Source of the DNA: Sorghum bicolor
Taxonomy: Eukaryota > Streptophyta > Magnoliopsida > Poales > Poaceae
DNA: 64,000 nt
Reading direction: 5' to 3'
Assembly (NCBI RefSeq): GCF_000003195.3
Contig: NC_012871.2
Location: 52,604,843-52,668,842 of the forward strand
The notes below the pieces were generated by a model. That model was not told the origin of the DNA. It did no database searches and saw nothing but the letters and a program-made list of their open reading frames with translations. Below, piece after piece: positions 10,709 through 22,575 of this stretch (position 1 is the first letter of the stretch; the number at the start of each line of letters is the position of its first letter). Both the position numbers and the translations under genes were made by a program.

Positions 10709-11369
10709 GTCTGATCTTGTCTAGAAGCAATTAATAACTAGTAGCACGGTCCGATGTACAAGTTAGTTAGGAGGCAGTTAGCTAGCTGCTGTATTTATCA
10801 GCATGATTTATTGGTGTCGGTTTTTACTAACGATGACGATCTGTTTTTTTAAAAAGGAATATATTAATATTTCTTCCTTATTACAAACTAAAGTATGAAG
10901 GTCCAAACAATCTCAAATACAAAGTTTAGAACCAAAAGAGAAGAAGAAAAAGTCTCTCAAAAGAACATCTAAACTATAATTCTATTAACAAATCTCTAAC
11001 CGATTCTTATAAACATGTCCCTTGTGATTGTCTCAGTTTCATTCATCCCATCATTATTATTTGGTTATCCTCCTCCTTCTGCAGAAAGGGCCAAAATCTG
11101 ATTCAATAAGTCTCCCTGAAAATAATCTACAAATAAGACGGTGCTATGATCTAGTTGTTAGCACAAAAATATGATTTTCGTGTAACACATTTGAAGGCTT
11201 TCAGAGAACATTTAGAAGCTAGAGTTTTAATCTCATGAGCCTCAACACACGACCCGAGTTTGGTAGTTTAGATCTGTAGTGTGCCAGTCAATTGGACCTA
11301 TAATTGACAAGGAGAAAAGCAAATGTCAAATTATGGAAGTTGTCGGTTGCTGCCAGGCAGTTCCAAAAT
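10709..11369. other. Intergenic DNA, nothing recognised
   Basis: No supported gene, RNA or element ends. It ends at the LTR that starts at 11370. Confidence 0.5.
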
Positions 11370-11606
11370 TGTAACACCCTAAAATTAGCTCATTCTGAAA
11401 TAGATGAAAAATAATTTAATTTTGTATTTTTGTGCTCATGAAACATAGAGAAATAATATTTTCATTTGAATAAAATTTATCATAGGAATTAGCAATGTGT
11501 TTGAGCATGCATGCCTTTGCATTTTATTTATTGTGATGAGTGTTTTGAAGACAAAATTCAAAATGATTTAAAAAGATTTCAGAACTGATTTTAAAATGGC
11601 TTTGAA

Positions 11607-11675
<69 letters not shown>

Positions 11676-13983
11676 GAAAATGAATGAAAATAGAAACAAA
11701 AACCCCTACCCCTCCTTGTTTTGGCCCGAAGGCCCAATCCTTCCCCTTCCCTCTTCTTCCCTTCTGGCCCAGCTCGGCGCCCTCCTCTCCCAGGCCTAGT
11801 CCAGCGCGCCGTGGCCCGGTCCTTTCCCCCTGGCCCAGCAAGCCGCGCCCATCCTTTCCCTCTCTCCCTCGCTTTGGCAAAGATCTGATAACAGGCCAAC
11901 CTGGCTCCCGCAACCGGCCCAAGCTAGCGCGCTCCTCTCCTTTCCCCTTTCTTCCCCACGGCCCGCTTCCTCCCTTCGGCCCAGTGCAGCAGGAAGCCCA
12001 AGGCACCGCAACTCAGCCTAGTGCGCGCGCTCCCTTTTCCCTCCCCTTCTTTCACTGACACGCGGAACCGATCCCTAGAGTCGCTGACGCCTCGGTCCCA
12101 CTCGTCAGCCGCTCTTCCCTTCTTCAACCCCAAGTCGGAGCCGAGCAGGACTCCGGAAGGCGGCTTCCAAATCCTGATTTCCCTGGGGTTACTGCCTTAT
12201 GCGCGCAATCGACTCCCTATAAAGCCTTTTGGCACCCGTCGGCATCGCTCTTTCGAATCTACTCTAGGAAAGTGCCGTCGTAGCCCTTGGGACACCGAAT
12301 CGGGATCTCCCGAGCCGGAGTTTCCCCGCTGCCGTGGTCTAAGCCCCGCGAGCCTTCCCCGACCACAAAGAAATGCCTAGGTGAGTTCGTCTTGTGCCTA
12401 GCGTGCTTCCCATGCTCTCGGTTTGTTAAATGGTGCGCTAGAACGCCGTCACGACCAACTCCGGCAAGGAATCGTTGATTCCGGCCATGGCGCCACCGCC
12501 CAGGCCGCCGGCGGTTCCCTCTCCCATCTGCGATTTAATCTGAGCCACTCAATCACGATCCAAAGGTCCAGATTCAACCGTACCCCTTCGCTTGGATATT
12601 TTTTAAAGAACCCCTGGCGTTTTTAAATATCGAACCCGCAGTCCCTTGGCGTCCTTCTAAAATGCGCCTTTCAGTTTGGAAAACACAAACAGCTCGATTT
12701 AGATTAAAAATACGTTTTCATAAATTACAAGTTTGCCACTGAGTTTGTTTTAGCCATAAAATGTTAATTTTGACTCCGTTTTGACCCATTTGAATTGCGT
12801 AGGTTTTGTATTTGAAAGATCTACATGTTAGTAACACTGTTTTCTTAGTTTGAAACTTTTTAATTCTGTGACCCTATTTAATTAATTTCTTTTCTATATA
12901 AAATCTTAGAAAATTCTTATCATCTCCGTTTTAACTCCAATTTTCATGATCTTTACGTCTGTGAGATCGTAGCGCTGCGTAGAATAATTTTATAAACTTT
13001 TCATACTGTTTTTATATGATTGGTGTATTGTTCTAATTGTAGCTTTGTTTGCTTCGTGTTTGTTGTTTCCGATTATTTGTGTGTTGATGATCGAGTTTAG
13101 TCTGAGGGCAGTTTTTGGTGATCAAGATCAGAGCTTTGGCAACAAGTAAAGACCAACAGAGCTAAAAGGATCAGCAAGAGCAATTGGATCATGGCAAGTA
13201 TATCATTTGGGTTTTAATTCTGTGACCATGATCTTGTGACTAGATTAATGTTAAGTAATAAATGATAAAAATGACTTTTTAGCAACTTGATGATTTGTCT
13301 GTAAGTGATAACCAGGACAACAGTGCAACCACGAGGGCTATAATGGCTCTGGCTTTAGTCAAGTATGAGTAACTTTTCTAGCTCGTTAGCGGTTACCTGT
13401 GTGGCGCAATTGGGGAATAGCGACCGTGGATTCCTGCAGGTGGATCACATGGACTGACTAATGAAACCAAGCGGGCCTATCTTGTTAGATGAACCTTTGA
13501 AAGACTTCATAGTGATCCCTGCCGACCTCCCTAGGAAGGGGGTTAAGAGATTAGCTACCTTAGGCGAAAGGGTAAATCATGAATCATGGGTAAAGATGTA
13601 CAACCTCTGCAGAGTGTTAAAAACTAGTATACTAGCCGAGTTCACGGTCAGGAGCGGCCTTGGGGATTCTTGCATTAAGTGTGATGATTCTTGTTGTGTT
13701 AAAATGCTAATGTTTATTGTTTAATGCTCTACATTACTTATGTCACATTGGTCATGAGATTGTGGGATCTATACAATCTAGTTGCTATACTTGTGGAGTT
13801 CGACATGGACTCACTCTTGCTATTTCCCCCACACTTCAGGAGGTGTTTCAGGCTTGTGATCAACCAGTCAGTTTGGATCCTGTAGAGTAAAGTTAATACC
13901 CGAAGTTTAGAGTTGTCTATCCACTGTTTGCTATCACTCTTTTATACTAAGTGTGTTATATATTTATGCATTGTCTTTTGATA
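11370..13983 (+). repeat. Family-A LTR, copy 1 (forward, 3' end missing)
   Basis: It starts TGTAACACCC and can be followed against three other copies in this window (13984-17483, 28151-30828, 38557-44256). A complete LTR of this family is about 2.7 kb and ends in GGGTGTTACA or GGGTATTACA. Copy 1 stops about 100 bp short, where copy 2 begins in the opposite orientation. No internal retrotransposon genes are attached. The family resembles the long LTRs of Tekay/Del-like gypsy elements; this assignment is inference. ORFs inside, including the Pro-rich and Arg-rich ones around 11520-12130, are not supported as genes. Confidence 0.75.
11608..11673. repeat. TA dinucleotide microsatellite
   Basis: A run of TA units with a few GTA interruptions inside LTR copy 1. 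The Tyr/Ile-repeat ORFs across it are artefacts. Confidence 0.95.
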
Positions 13984-14589
13984 TGTAACACCCGATTTTA
14001 AGGACAAAATCAGATATGCACCATATGTGAGTTTTAGAAGACAAGCCTCACATATAGCTACAAATAAGGGGTAATATCAAAGGATAACGCATAAATTATA
14101 TAGCGTACATAATAAATCAGAAACAACCTTAGGCAGCAAACCATGGAAGAGAACTCCAAACTTCGGGTGTTAACCTCACTCTACATGATCCAACTGACTC
14201 GTTGATCACAAGCCCAATACTTCTCCTGAGGTGTGGGGGAGATAGCAAGAGTGAGTCCATGACGAACTCTGCAAGTATAACAACTAGATAGCATAGATCC
14301 CACGGTCTCATGATCAATGTGACATAAATAATATAGAGCATTAAACAATAAACAATGAGTATCTTAACACAATAAGATTCATCACCCTTAATGTAAGAAT
14401 CCCCAAGGCCGCTCGTGACCGTGAGCACGGCTAGTATACCAGTTTTTAACACTCTGCAGAGGTTGTACATATTTACCAATGAGTCATGATTTACCCTTTT
14501 GCCTGAGGTGATCAGCCTCTTAACTCTCTACCAAGGAAGGTCGGCAGGGATCACTATGAAGCCATGTTTTTGATCGCGGGCTATTTCAT

Positions 14590-14745
14590 TTCGCGCGGGC
14601 ATGTTCTAGGCGCTACTGCCGCTAAAGCGCACGCTATAGCTGCGCTATTGGGCCGCTATAGCGGCTGCAACGCGCCATAGCGTGTTGCTGCCATAAACGC
14701 TATTGGCACGCTATTACGGCGCTATTGCGCGCTATTTATTTACAA
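14590..14745. repeat. hAT left subterminal palindrome array
   Basis: Repeated short palindromes such as GCTATAGC and CCGCTATAGCGG, with CGCTATT variants. A matching array lies at the right end (16205-16345). Subterminal clusters of short motifs in hAT elements are known transposase binding sites; here that role is inferred. Confidence 0.65.
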
Positions 14746-15093
14746 ACAGGCAGAGTATATGAAAAACAACATTTCATGACCAGCACTCCAGCAGGTAGCC
14801 AAAATACCAGTTTTTCACAGAATGACAGTTATAAACATGACAATAAAGGCATGAAGCCATAAAGGCATAAAGCCATAAACACATCAATACCACAAGTGCC
14901 CAAGCCAGAGCACAAGTGCACAACACAACAAATAAGTTATAAGTTCATCACTTCATCTCATGACCTGACCACTTAACCAGCTAAGAGCTAACCACAACAC
15001 CACAAGTCAACAACAGTTCAATAGTTCAAGTTCAATGCATAACCAAAACAAGACATAAATGCATACTGCATAGCATAACCATTGTTCAATACT

Positions 15094-15513
15094 TCAATCA
15101 CTGAGTTGTCCTTCTGACTCTGATAGAATGAGGTCAGAATTGAAATATGGATGCATTTCATTGTCTTCTTCTCCATCAGAAGATGGGGCAGATGGCTCTT
15201 CATCTTCTACAGCACTTGGGATCAACCTCTTCCTCTTCTTATTCCTGCAGGCTCCCCTCCTTGTTTCTTCTCTTTGTGATGATCCTCCAGCTCCAGTTTC
15301 TCCCTCATTCTCTGCATCTAGTTCTGTTGGCTCTAGGCCAGTAATCCACTCATTGTCCTTATCCTCTAATGCATCAACAACAGGTTTCTCTAGGGGGTCT
15401 TTGTCCTTGTTAGCCTTCTTTTGCCTCAACATTGAGTTAAATTTGATGTAGACTAGATCCCTCATTCTATCATGCAGCAACCTATTCCTTCTCTTTGTGT
15501 GCACCTGCATCAA
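15094..15513 (-). pseudogene. hAT transposase C-terminal remnant
   Basis: Minus-strand ORF of 139 codons beginning MMQVHTKRRNRLLHDRMRDL and continuing with VYIKFNS and DNEWITG. These segments follow the dimerisation domain in plant hAT transposases. The rest is acidic and Ser-rich with a basic patch (RNKKRKR) that could act as a nuclear signal. The BED zinc finger and catalytic domain are missing. A short minus-strand exon ending near 15719 (contains SPTMSEPDGTAPAQTLG) may be the old N-terminus; deletion has brought the two close together. Confidence 0.7.
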
Positions 15514-15524
15514 GAACAGTAAGG

Positions 15525-15690
15525 CTGATTAACATAGATTAGCAGAACATGAGCATAGCAGAACAGTAAGGCAGTAAGGCTGGCTGATTAACAGAACATG
15601 GTTGAGCAGAACAGCAAGGCACATTAACATAGATTAGCAGAACATGAGCATAGCAGAACAGTAAGGCAGCAAGGCACATTAACATATTAG
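15525..15690. repeat. Imperfect minisatellite inside the hAT element
   Basis: Units built on ACATAGATTAGCAGAACATG and AGCATAGCAGAACAGTAAGG recur at about 94-bp spacing. They sit between the two hAT coding remnants, where an intron would be. Confidence 0.65.
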
Positions 15691-16204
15691 CTAACTACCA
15701 GGAGTCTAGGACAGCCACTTACTTGTTCAAATATGCTCCAGCATCTCTCACAAGCTTGCCTAGGGTTTGCGCCGGTGCAGTTCCATCTGGTTCTGACATT
15801 GTTGGACTTCTTGACGAGGTGCCCAGGTGCCCAACTGTTGTAGAAGCGCCGCCTCCTGCCGTCCCTCGCCCAGCTCTCAAGCCGCCGCCGAAGCTTTGCC
15901 TCCTCCGGTCCTCTCGTACCTCCGCCGCTGTCGAAGCCTCACCTCCCCCCGTACCTAAGCTGCCGCTGTAGCCTTGCCTCCGCCTGTCCCTCAACCTCTG
16001 CCGTCGCCTTGCCGGCGAGCCGCCGCCTTCCAATCGCCGTATCCCAGCCGCCGCCGAAGGGAGAGGTCAGAGGAGCGATGTGTGCGTGACCAAGAGCTCT
16101 AGGGTTGGCAGAGTCGGGGAGATGGCCTGGAATAGCGACGAAAATGGGCCCTAATTGGGCTAAATTTGACTGGGCCTGCGTTTTTTTCCCCATCCAACTG
16201 TTAC

Positions 16205-16345
16205 AGTAAATAGCGGGTACATAGCGGCGCTATGGCGCTAAACGAGCTTAGCGGCGCTATAGCGCGTATAGCGTGGAAATGGACGATATCGTCGCGCCAG
16301 TTGTTCCTGGCCGCTATAGCGCTGCTATAGCGTTAGTTTCGCGTG
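16205..16345. repeat. hAT right subterminal palindrome array
   Basis: Contains GCGGCGCTATAGCGCG, GCCGCTATAGCGCTG and related palindromes, mirroring the left array of the same element. Confidence 0.65.
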
Positions 16346-17483
16346 CTATTTAAATCATGGCTATGAAGTCTTTCAAAGGTTCGTCTAACAAGTTAGGGCC
16401 GCTTGGTTTCGGTAGTCAGTCCGTGTGATTCTACCCCGCAGGGGATCCACGGTCTGCTATCCCCCATTTGCGCCACACGGGTAACCTCTAACAAGCTAGA
16501 AAAATTACTCGTACTTGACTAAAGCCAGAGCCATCATAGCCCTCATGGTTGCACTTTCATCCCGGTTATCACTTACGAATAAATCCTCAAGTTGCTAAAA
16601 AGTCATTATTATCATTTGCTGCTTAATATTAATCTAGTCACAAGATCATGGTAATAGAATTAAAACCCAAATGCTATACTTGCCTTGATCCAATTGCTCC
16701 TGGTGGTCCTGCTGAACTTACTTGCTTCCAAGGCTCTGATCTTGATCACCAAAGTAAAGCTCACCGTCTACTCTCGATCATCAATCATCATCACACAAAC
16801 AATCGGAGACAGACATACACGAAGCAAATAAGATTACAATTAGAACAGTACACCAGCAGTAAATGAATGTAAATAAAAGTTTTCCAAAATCATCTACACG
16901 CTGTTACGATCACGTCAACGGGAAATTCACGGAAAATGAAGTTACGACGCGAAATCTATGCATTAAACGGGACTGCAGAGGCTATCTACGGACTTGTATT
17001 TATCTAGGAAACCCAACAGTGGTGAACCTAGACAAAAATGGTACCAACGCGAAGATCATGAAATTATGAAACTATAACGCAACTTGAACGGATCGAATCG
17101 GAGCTAAAACGGAGAAGATATGAATTTTCTAAGATTTTCCTATAGAAAAGTAATTAATTAAATAGGGTCACAAAATTAAAATGTTTCAAAATGTTAAAAC
17201 AGTTAGACTATCATTTAGATCTCGCAAATACGATCCTAACGCAAGTTAAACGGGTCAAATCGGAGTTAAAATGAATATTTTATGAGCTAAACAAACTCAG
17301 TGGCAAAACTGTTATATCTGAAAACGTATTTTGAATCTGAGTAAACGATTTTACGCTTTCAAAAACCAAAAACGTATTTTTGAGAAGACGCTTTGGACTG
17401 CGGGTTGATAACCTAAAACTATAGGGACTCTTTAACAAAATGAACCCCAAAGGGGTACGGGCCATTATAGGCCGTTAGATCGC

Positions 17484-17676
17484 AGATATCACTCACATCG
17501 AGAAACATTCTTTGTAGCATAAAGATTAGTAGTAATAGACTGGGTTAGTTAGATGCACTCTTTCTCCTAGTGGTAAAAATATAAATACGATACTCTGGAT
17601 AACATCTCGGGTGAAGTGCTCACCAATATCCGTACGCTTGCGGATCAATTCCTTATTGCGTTCCCAAATATCAACA
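17484..17676 (+). repeat. Athila-like LTR, 3' end only (5' LTR of the gag-pol element)
   Basis: About 190 bp matching the ends of the LTRs at 24400-25586 and, reversed, 63631-64000; it ends AAATATCAACA. The upstream part is missing and abuts family-A copy 2. At the junction both partners share ATATCACTCACATC-like sequence, which suggests an end-joining event rather than clean integration. Confidence 0.82.
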
Positions 17677-17684
17677 AGCATTTC

Positions 17685-17701
17685 TGGCGCCGTTGCCGGG
17701 G
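17685..17701 (+). other. Primer binding site of the Athila-like element
   Basis: TGGCGCCGTTGCCGGGG lies 8 bases after the LTR end. This is the usual primer site sequence of Athila-type gypsy elements and marks where minus-strand DNA synthesis would start. Confidence 0.85.
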
Positions 17702-17803
17702 AGAAAGACAGTTTGCTGAGATAACCTTCAGTCTTACTACTAGCTTGTATCTATACTTTTATCTTTTCTTATCTTTTATATTCTTTATTTATTTTCTTAC
17801 CTT

Positions 17804-19006
17804 ATGGAAAACCAAGATTCTAAATCAATCTATCAACTTGCAACACCTTCGGAAAGTGACCTTTTACCATGGGAGTCATCACAGCCTATCCAATCATCCC
17901 AGTATAGGTTAAGTTCCAGGTTGATTGCCATGATTCAAAACCTATCTTTTTCAGGAAAGGAAGACAAAAACCCTTACCTTCATATTAGAGATTTTGAGAA
18001 AACATGTGATTGTCTTCGCATTGAAGGCATTTCTGATAAAACTTTACGTTGGAAGCTTTTTCCTTTTTCTTTAAGGGGAGAAGCTAGACAATGGTACAGT
18101 CAGAAGGTAAGTCAACAACGAGGTGAATGAGGAGTTTTACGAGCCAACTTTTGTCCAGATTTTTATTCCCTTGACCGTATCGGCGACCTTAGACTCGAAG
18201 TCCTATCTTTTAAACAAAAAGATGATGAAACTTTGTGATAATCCTAGAAACTTTTTTCTGATCTTTTAGAATCTGGTCCAAACCTTAATCTTGAAGACCC
18301 TGTTCTTTTATTTCACTTTTTTCGAGGTCTTCAGAAAGATCATAAACAAATGCTACATACAATGTCTAAAGGTTCTTTCTTTCGCATCCCTACTGATGAT
18401 GCTAGAGTGATCCTAGATAGAATCCTAGAAGCTGAGATGGATAATACCCTTCATGATGAAACCCACGAAGCCGAAGTAGACACTCTGCCAAATTCTCCAT
18501 CTACTTTAGCTATCCCAAGTTCTGAGCCACAAAAGGAAGAAATTCCACCACCTGATTTCATGCTGGATATAGAATCTGATCTTTTTGCCGATTTTGAAAA
18601 CATTTCAAACTACCATTCTATTAACAGACCCCAAAACGGCCATTTTAGCATTTGTTTGCCAACTGAACATCAATTGAGAGAGCTTATCGCAGTCATGAGT
18701 AGCGAATGGTTGGAGGAGTCAGAGCTTTCCTCTGATGTGATCCGTTTGGACACACCTCCTATAACTATACGTTGCGCTTATGATTCTGATCAATTTGATG
18801 CTCTCTATAAACCTATTGTGGGGATCAACATCATGTCTGAATCTCTTGCACTTAAATTATTTAAAAATTTGGTCTTAACCCCCACAACAAAGGTCATAAA
18901 GGAATCTTCGGGACGATTAGTCCCCAGTCTTGGAATTATAAATGTCTTACCTCTTATGGTAGAAGGCTCTATGGTTCATTTGAACTTCTATATCTTTGAT
19001 ACATGA
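17804..19006 (+). pseudogene. gag of Athila-like Ty3/gypsy element
   Basis: It starts MENQDSKSIYQL at 17804. A capsid domain follows with LSFSGKEDKNPYLHIRDFEK, then LRWKLFPFSLRGEARQWY, the retrotransposon-gag core. The same frame continues to 19006 but is broken by TGA at 18128-18130, a cluster TGA/TAA/TAG near 18236-18247, and TGA at 19004-19006. The last stop and two of the cluster occupy positions where related Gags have Trp, so they fit G-to-A changes. The following protease region is in the same frame. Confidence 0.83.
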
Positions 19007-19690
19007 GACTTCGACCTGTTGATAGGACAACCTTTTAGAAGACTCCTTTTTGAAGGTCATACTGGAAAGCTACACATTTCTTTTGGAAAAACTTTTAAAT
19101 TTCCCATAACGATTGCACACTCCTTAAATAATAAGGCCGAGTCATATCTTTTGCCTGATCCTATGGAGGAGGTAAAGGCTGCATCTCTAGAGCTTTTAGA
19201 TGAACCAGACTTAGAAGACGAAGCTCCTTTCTTCATAGAAGAAGAGGCCGAGCCATCTGAACCTGAACCCTTAGATGAGTTTGCAGAAACACCTAGACCT
19301 CCCATAGAGCTTAAAACTTTACCACCCGGTATTATCCATGCTTTCCTAAACAATAATCCAGAGTTTCCTGTGATCATTAGTGATAAACTCACTCAGGAGC
19401 AAACTCTGCGATTAATGACCATTCTTGAGAAATATCACTCAGTTTTCGGCTACTCACTCCAAGATCTTACAGGAATCAGTCCTATGATTTGTACCCATCG
19501 TATTCCAACAGATCCTTCTGTTTCACCTTCTCGAGAGCCCCAACGTAGACTTAACAACACGATGAGAGAGGTAGTTAAAAAGGAAGTTATAAAGTTGCTG
19601 CATGCAGGGATTATATATCCTGTGCCGCACAGTGAGTGGGTAAGCCAGTTCAAGTTGTGCCTAAAAAGGGAGGCACGACTGTCATTATGA
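19007..19690 (+). pseudogene. protease-linker region of the Athila-like polyprotein
   Basis: In frame with gag. It covers the end of the protease domain (FDLLIGQPF) and an acidic linker rich in Glu and Pro. It then enters the reverse transcriptase N-terminus (THRIPTDPSVSPSREPQRRL, then VKKEVIKLLHAGIIYPV). Near 19637 the frame must shift by one base to reach the pol ORF that follows, so Gag and Pol are no longer continuous in this copy. Confidence 0.8.
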
Positions 19691-22194
19691 ATGAAAAGAA
19701 CGAGCTAATTCCGCAACGCACCGTCACAGGGTGGCGGATGTGCATAGACTATAGAAAACTAAACAAAGCCACAAGAAAGGATCATTTTCCTTTACCTTTC
19801 ATAGATGAGATGCTAGAGCGATTAGCGACCCATTCGTTCTTCTGTTTCTTAGATGGATATTCAGGGTATCACCAGATCCCGATCTATCCCGATGATCAAA
19901 GCAAAACCACTTTTACATGCCCATACGGAACTTATGCGTACCGTAGAATGTCTTTTGGGTTATGTAATGCACTAGCTTCTTTTCAAAGATGCATGATGTC
20001 TATATTTTCTGATATGATTGAAGAGATTATGGAAGTTTTCATGGATGATTTCTCTGTTTATGGAAAAACTTTTGATAGTTGTCTTGAAAACTTAGACAAG
20101 GTTTTGCAAAGATGTGAAGAAAAGCACTTAGTCCTTAATTGGGAAAAATGTCATTTTATGGTTAGGGAAGGAATAGTGCTGGGACACCTAGTGTCTGAAA
20201 GAGGTATTGAGGTAGACAAAGCTAAAATTGAAGTAATTGAACAACTACCTCCACCAGTGAATATAAAAGGAATTCGAAGCTTTCTTGGCCATGCTGGTTT
20301 TTATCGCAGATTCATAAAAGATTTTTCATTCATTGCTAGACCACTTACTCTTTTGTTAGCCAAGCATGCTCCTTTCGAATTTGATGATGCATGTCTAACA
20401 TCTTTCAATTTATTAAAGAAAGCACTCATCTCTGCACCAATCATTCAACCCCCTGATTGGTCGTTGCCTTTTGAAATTATGTGTGATGCTAGTAATTATG
20501 CTGTGGGGGCAGTTTTGGGACAAACTAAAAATAAGAAGCATCATGCAATTGCTTATGCCAGTAAAACTTTGACAGGAGCTCAACTTAATTATGCAACCAT
20601 TGAAAAAGAGCTTCTGGCTCTTGTCTTTGCCATTGATAAATTTAGATCTTATTTAGTTGGAGCTAAAATAATTGTTTACCCTGATCATGCTGCACTAAGA
20701 TATCTGCTCACTAAAAAAGATGCTAAACCTCGCCTGATTAGATGGATTTTATTAATTCAAGAGTTTGATTTAGAAATAAAAGATAAAAATGGAGTAGAAA
20801 ATTCTGTTGCTGATCACTTGTCTAGAATGTATTTTAAGAGTCCACAGGAACCCCCCATCAATGATTCACTCCAGGACGACATGCTCTACGGGATTAACAG
20901 GTCTGACCCCTGGTATGCAGATATTGTTAATTTTATGGTTTCAGGGTATGTACCACCAGGAGCAAACAAGAAGAAGCTTATTCAAGAAAGTCGTTCACAT
21001 ATATGGGATGAGCCATACCTCTTCCGAGTATGCTCTGATGGCTTACTCAGGAGATGTGTGACCACTGAGGAAGGATGGAAGATCACCGACAGATGTCATT
21101 CATCACCATATGGAGGTCATTACGGAGCATTCCGTACACATTCAAAGATCTGGCAGTGTGGATTCTACTGGCCTACAATGTATGAAGACACGAAGCAATA
21201 TATCAGAAGATGTGGGCCATGTCAAAGGCACAGAAACATAAACACAAGAGATGCCATGCCACTCACCAATAACCTTCAGCTTGAGCTCTTTGATGTTTGG
21301 GGAATAGATTATATGGGTCCATTTCCCCCATCAAAGAAGTGTGAGTTCATCTTGGTGGCAGTTGACTACGTCTCCAAGTGGGTAGAGGCATTACCTTGCA
21401 AGCATGCCGACAACATCAGTTCAAAGAGGATGTTTGAAGAAATTATATTTCCAAGATTTGGAGTCCCCAGAGTAGTGATAAGTGATGGAGGAGCACACTT
21501 CATCGACAAACGCTTCAAGCAATATCTATCAAAACATGGCATCTGTCACAACGTCGCTACCCCCTATCATCCTCAGACAAGTGGCCAAGCAAAGACTTCC
21601 AACAAGCAAATCAAGAATATTCTTCAGAAGACAGTCAATGAGATGGGAACAGCATGGAAAGACAAGTTACCCGATGCACTCTGGGCATACCGGACATCAT
21701 ACAAGACCCCAATTGGAATGTCCCCATACCAATTGGTGTACAGGAAGACTTGCCACCTACCTGTTGAACTAGAATTCAAAGCACACTGGGCCATAAGGAG
21801 ATGGAATATGGACCCAGATGTCGCTGGAGATCGTAGAAGAATGCAACTATCAGAATTAGAAGAATGGCGAGAGAAAGCATATCACAATTCGAAGATCTAT
21901 AAAGAAAGAGTCAAAAGGTGGCATGACAAGAGGATCAAGAAGAAGTTTGCACCCGGAGATAAGGTATTACTTTTTAATTCTAGGGTGAAGCTTTTCGGGC
22001 ATGGAAAACTCCAGAGTAAATGGGAAGGACCATTCAAGGTAATCAATTCATCATCCCATGGAGCTATCACTCTTCAAAATGACGAAGGTACGTTATTCAA
22101 GGTAAATGGTCAACGTCTTAAATTATTTTTAGAACCCAATAAAGAATTAGAAGAAATAGACGTAATCCATTTTTACCTTCCCATGGAGATTTAG
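19636..22194 (+). pseudogene. pol (reverse transcriptase, RNase H, integrase) of the Athila-like element
   Basis: Open for 852 codons but lacks its true N-terminus and start. Reverse transcriptase: [20 protein letters not shown] and the catalytic FMDDFSVYG box (Asp137, Asp138). RNase [18 protein letters not shown] and a [11 protein letters not shown] block, where the first residue of the usual TDH is Pro. Integrase: HHCC-type zinc domain ([10 protein letters not shown] ... CGPCQRH), then the core with Asp558 (GIDYMG) and Asp617 (ISDGGAHF). The third catalytic residue, 35 residues after Asp617, is Lys653 instead of Glu (AAG at 21592), so the integrase should be inactive. The C-terminal GPFKVINSS region is intact. 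Sequence style is that of the Athila lineage. Confidence 0.9.
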
Positions 22195-22249
22195 AGCCCA
22201 ACCTTTTTAATCTGACGTTTTTGGGTCACACATATATTTTCCTAGTAAG

Positions 22250-22575
22250 TTTTGCATCTAGAAACACGCTCGAGGAAGCAGGCCCACAGAGGGGCCAGAC
22301 ACAGGTCGGGCGCCCTAATGAAGAGGGCGGGCACCCAGCCCCTATCCCCTCTCGGTCCCGATTTCCCCCGTCGCGGAAAACACATTTATGGTAAACCAAA
22401 TAATCCTACAGATGGAAAGTTTCGCACGCATGGTGACGGGAGTAACCCGAACAACCCCTAGAGGCACTTTTTAACCCCTATATAAACAGACCCCTGACGT
22501 CAGTTTTCAAACACCAATCTATTCAAGCCTTCTCTTCTTCTTCAATTAGAGCTTGCTTAGCCCCTCGCTGCTCCA
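22250..22575 (+). promoter_or_regulatory. Internal promoter-like region resembling the LTR core promoter
   Basis: CCCTATATAAACAGACCCC (TATA at 22479-22486) closely matches GACTATATAAGCAGACCCCC in the LTRs at 24781 and 33244. Upstream, GC-rich GGGCGCCC-type sequence also resembles the LTR U3. A TGACGTCA palindrome (22495-22502), a bZIP-type site, follows. A pyrimidine-rich leader then leads to the ATG at 22576, about 90 bp after the TATA box. This looks like a U3 segment copied inside the element to drive the next ORF. Confidence 0.55.

Larger units (their letters stand above)
14562..16360 (-). mobile_element. hAT-superfamily DNA transposon, internally deleted, with 8-bp target duplication
   Basis: A 1799-bp insertion with CCATG...CATGG ends, flanked by CTATGAAG on both sides (14554-14561 and 16361-16368). 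Eight bp is the hAT target-site size. The reverse complement of the right end (CCATGATTTAAATAGC) and the left end (CCATGTTTTTGATCGC) form an imperfect inverted repeat. Both subterminal zones are crowded with GCTATAGC-type palindromes. The minus strand keeps a putative first exon near 15719 and the C-terminal transposase tail (15094-15513). The catalytic RNase H-like domain is absent, so this copy cannot transpose itself. Confidence 0.82.
13984..17483 (-). repeat. Family-A LTR, copy 2 (reverse, 5' end missing), interrupted by a hAT element
   Basis: The plus strand begins TGTAACACCCGATTTTAAGG, which is the reverse complement of the family-A 3' terminus. It runs as a reverse copy through 14561, resumes at 16369 after the hAT element, and ends near 17483 where an Athila-like LTR starts. 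About 1.2 kb of the LTR 5' part is missing. Its outer 600 bp face copy 1 head to head. Confidence 0.78.

Noticed and set aside
11524..12133. Overlapping Gly/Arg- and Pro-rich ORFs on both strands
   Set aside because: They lie in the GC-rich part of a family-A LTR and over a TA repeat; no domain and no conservation of frame among copies.
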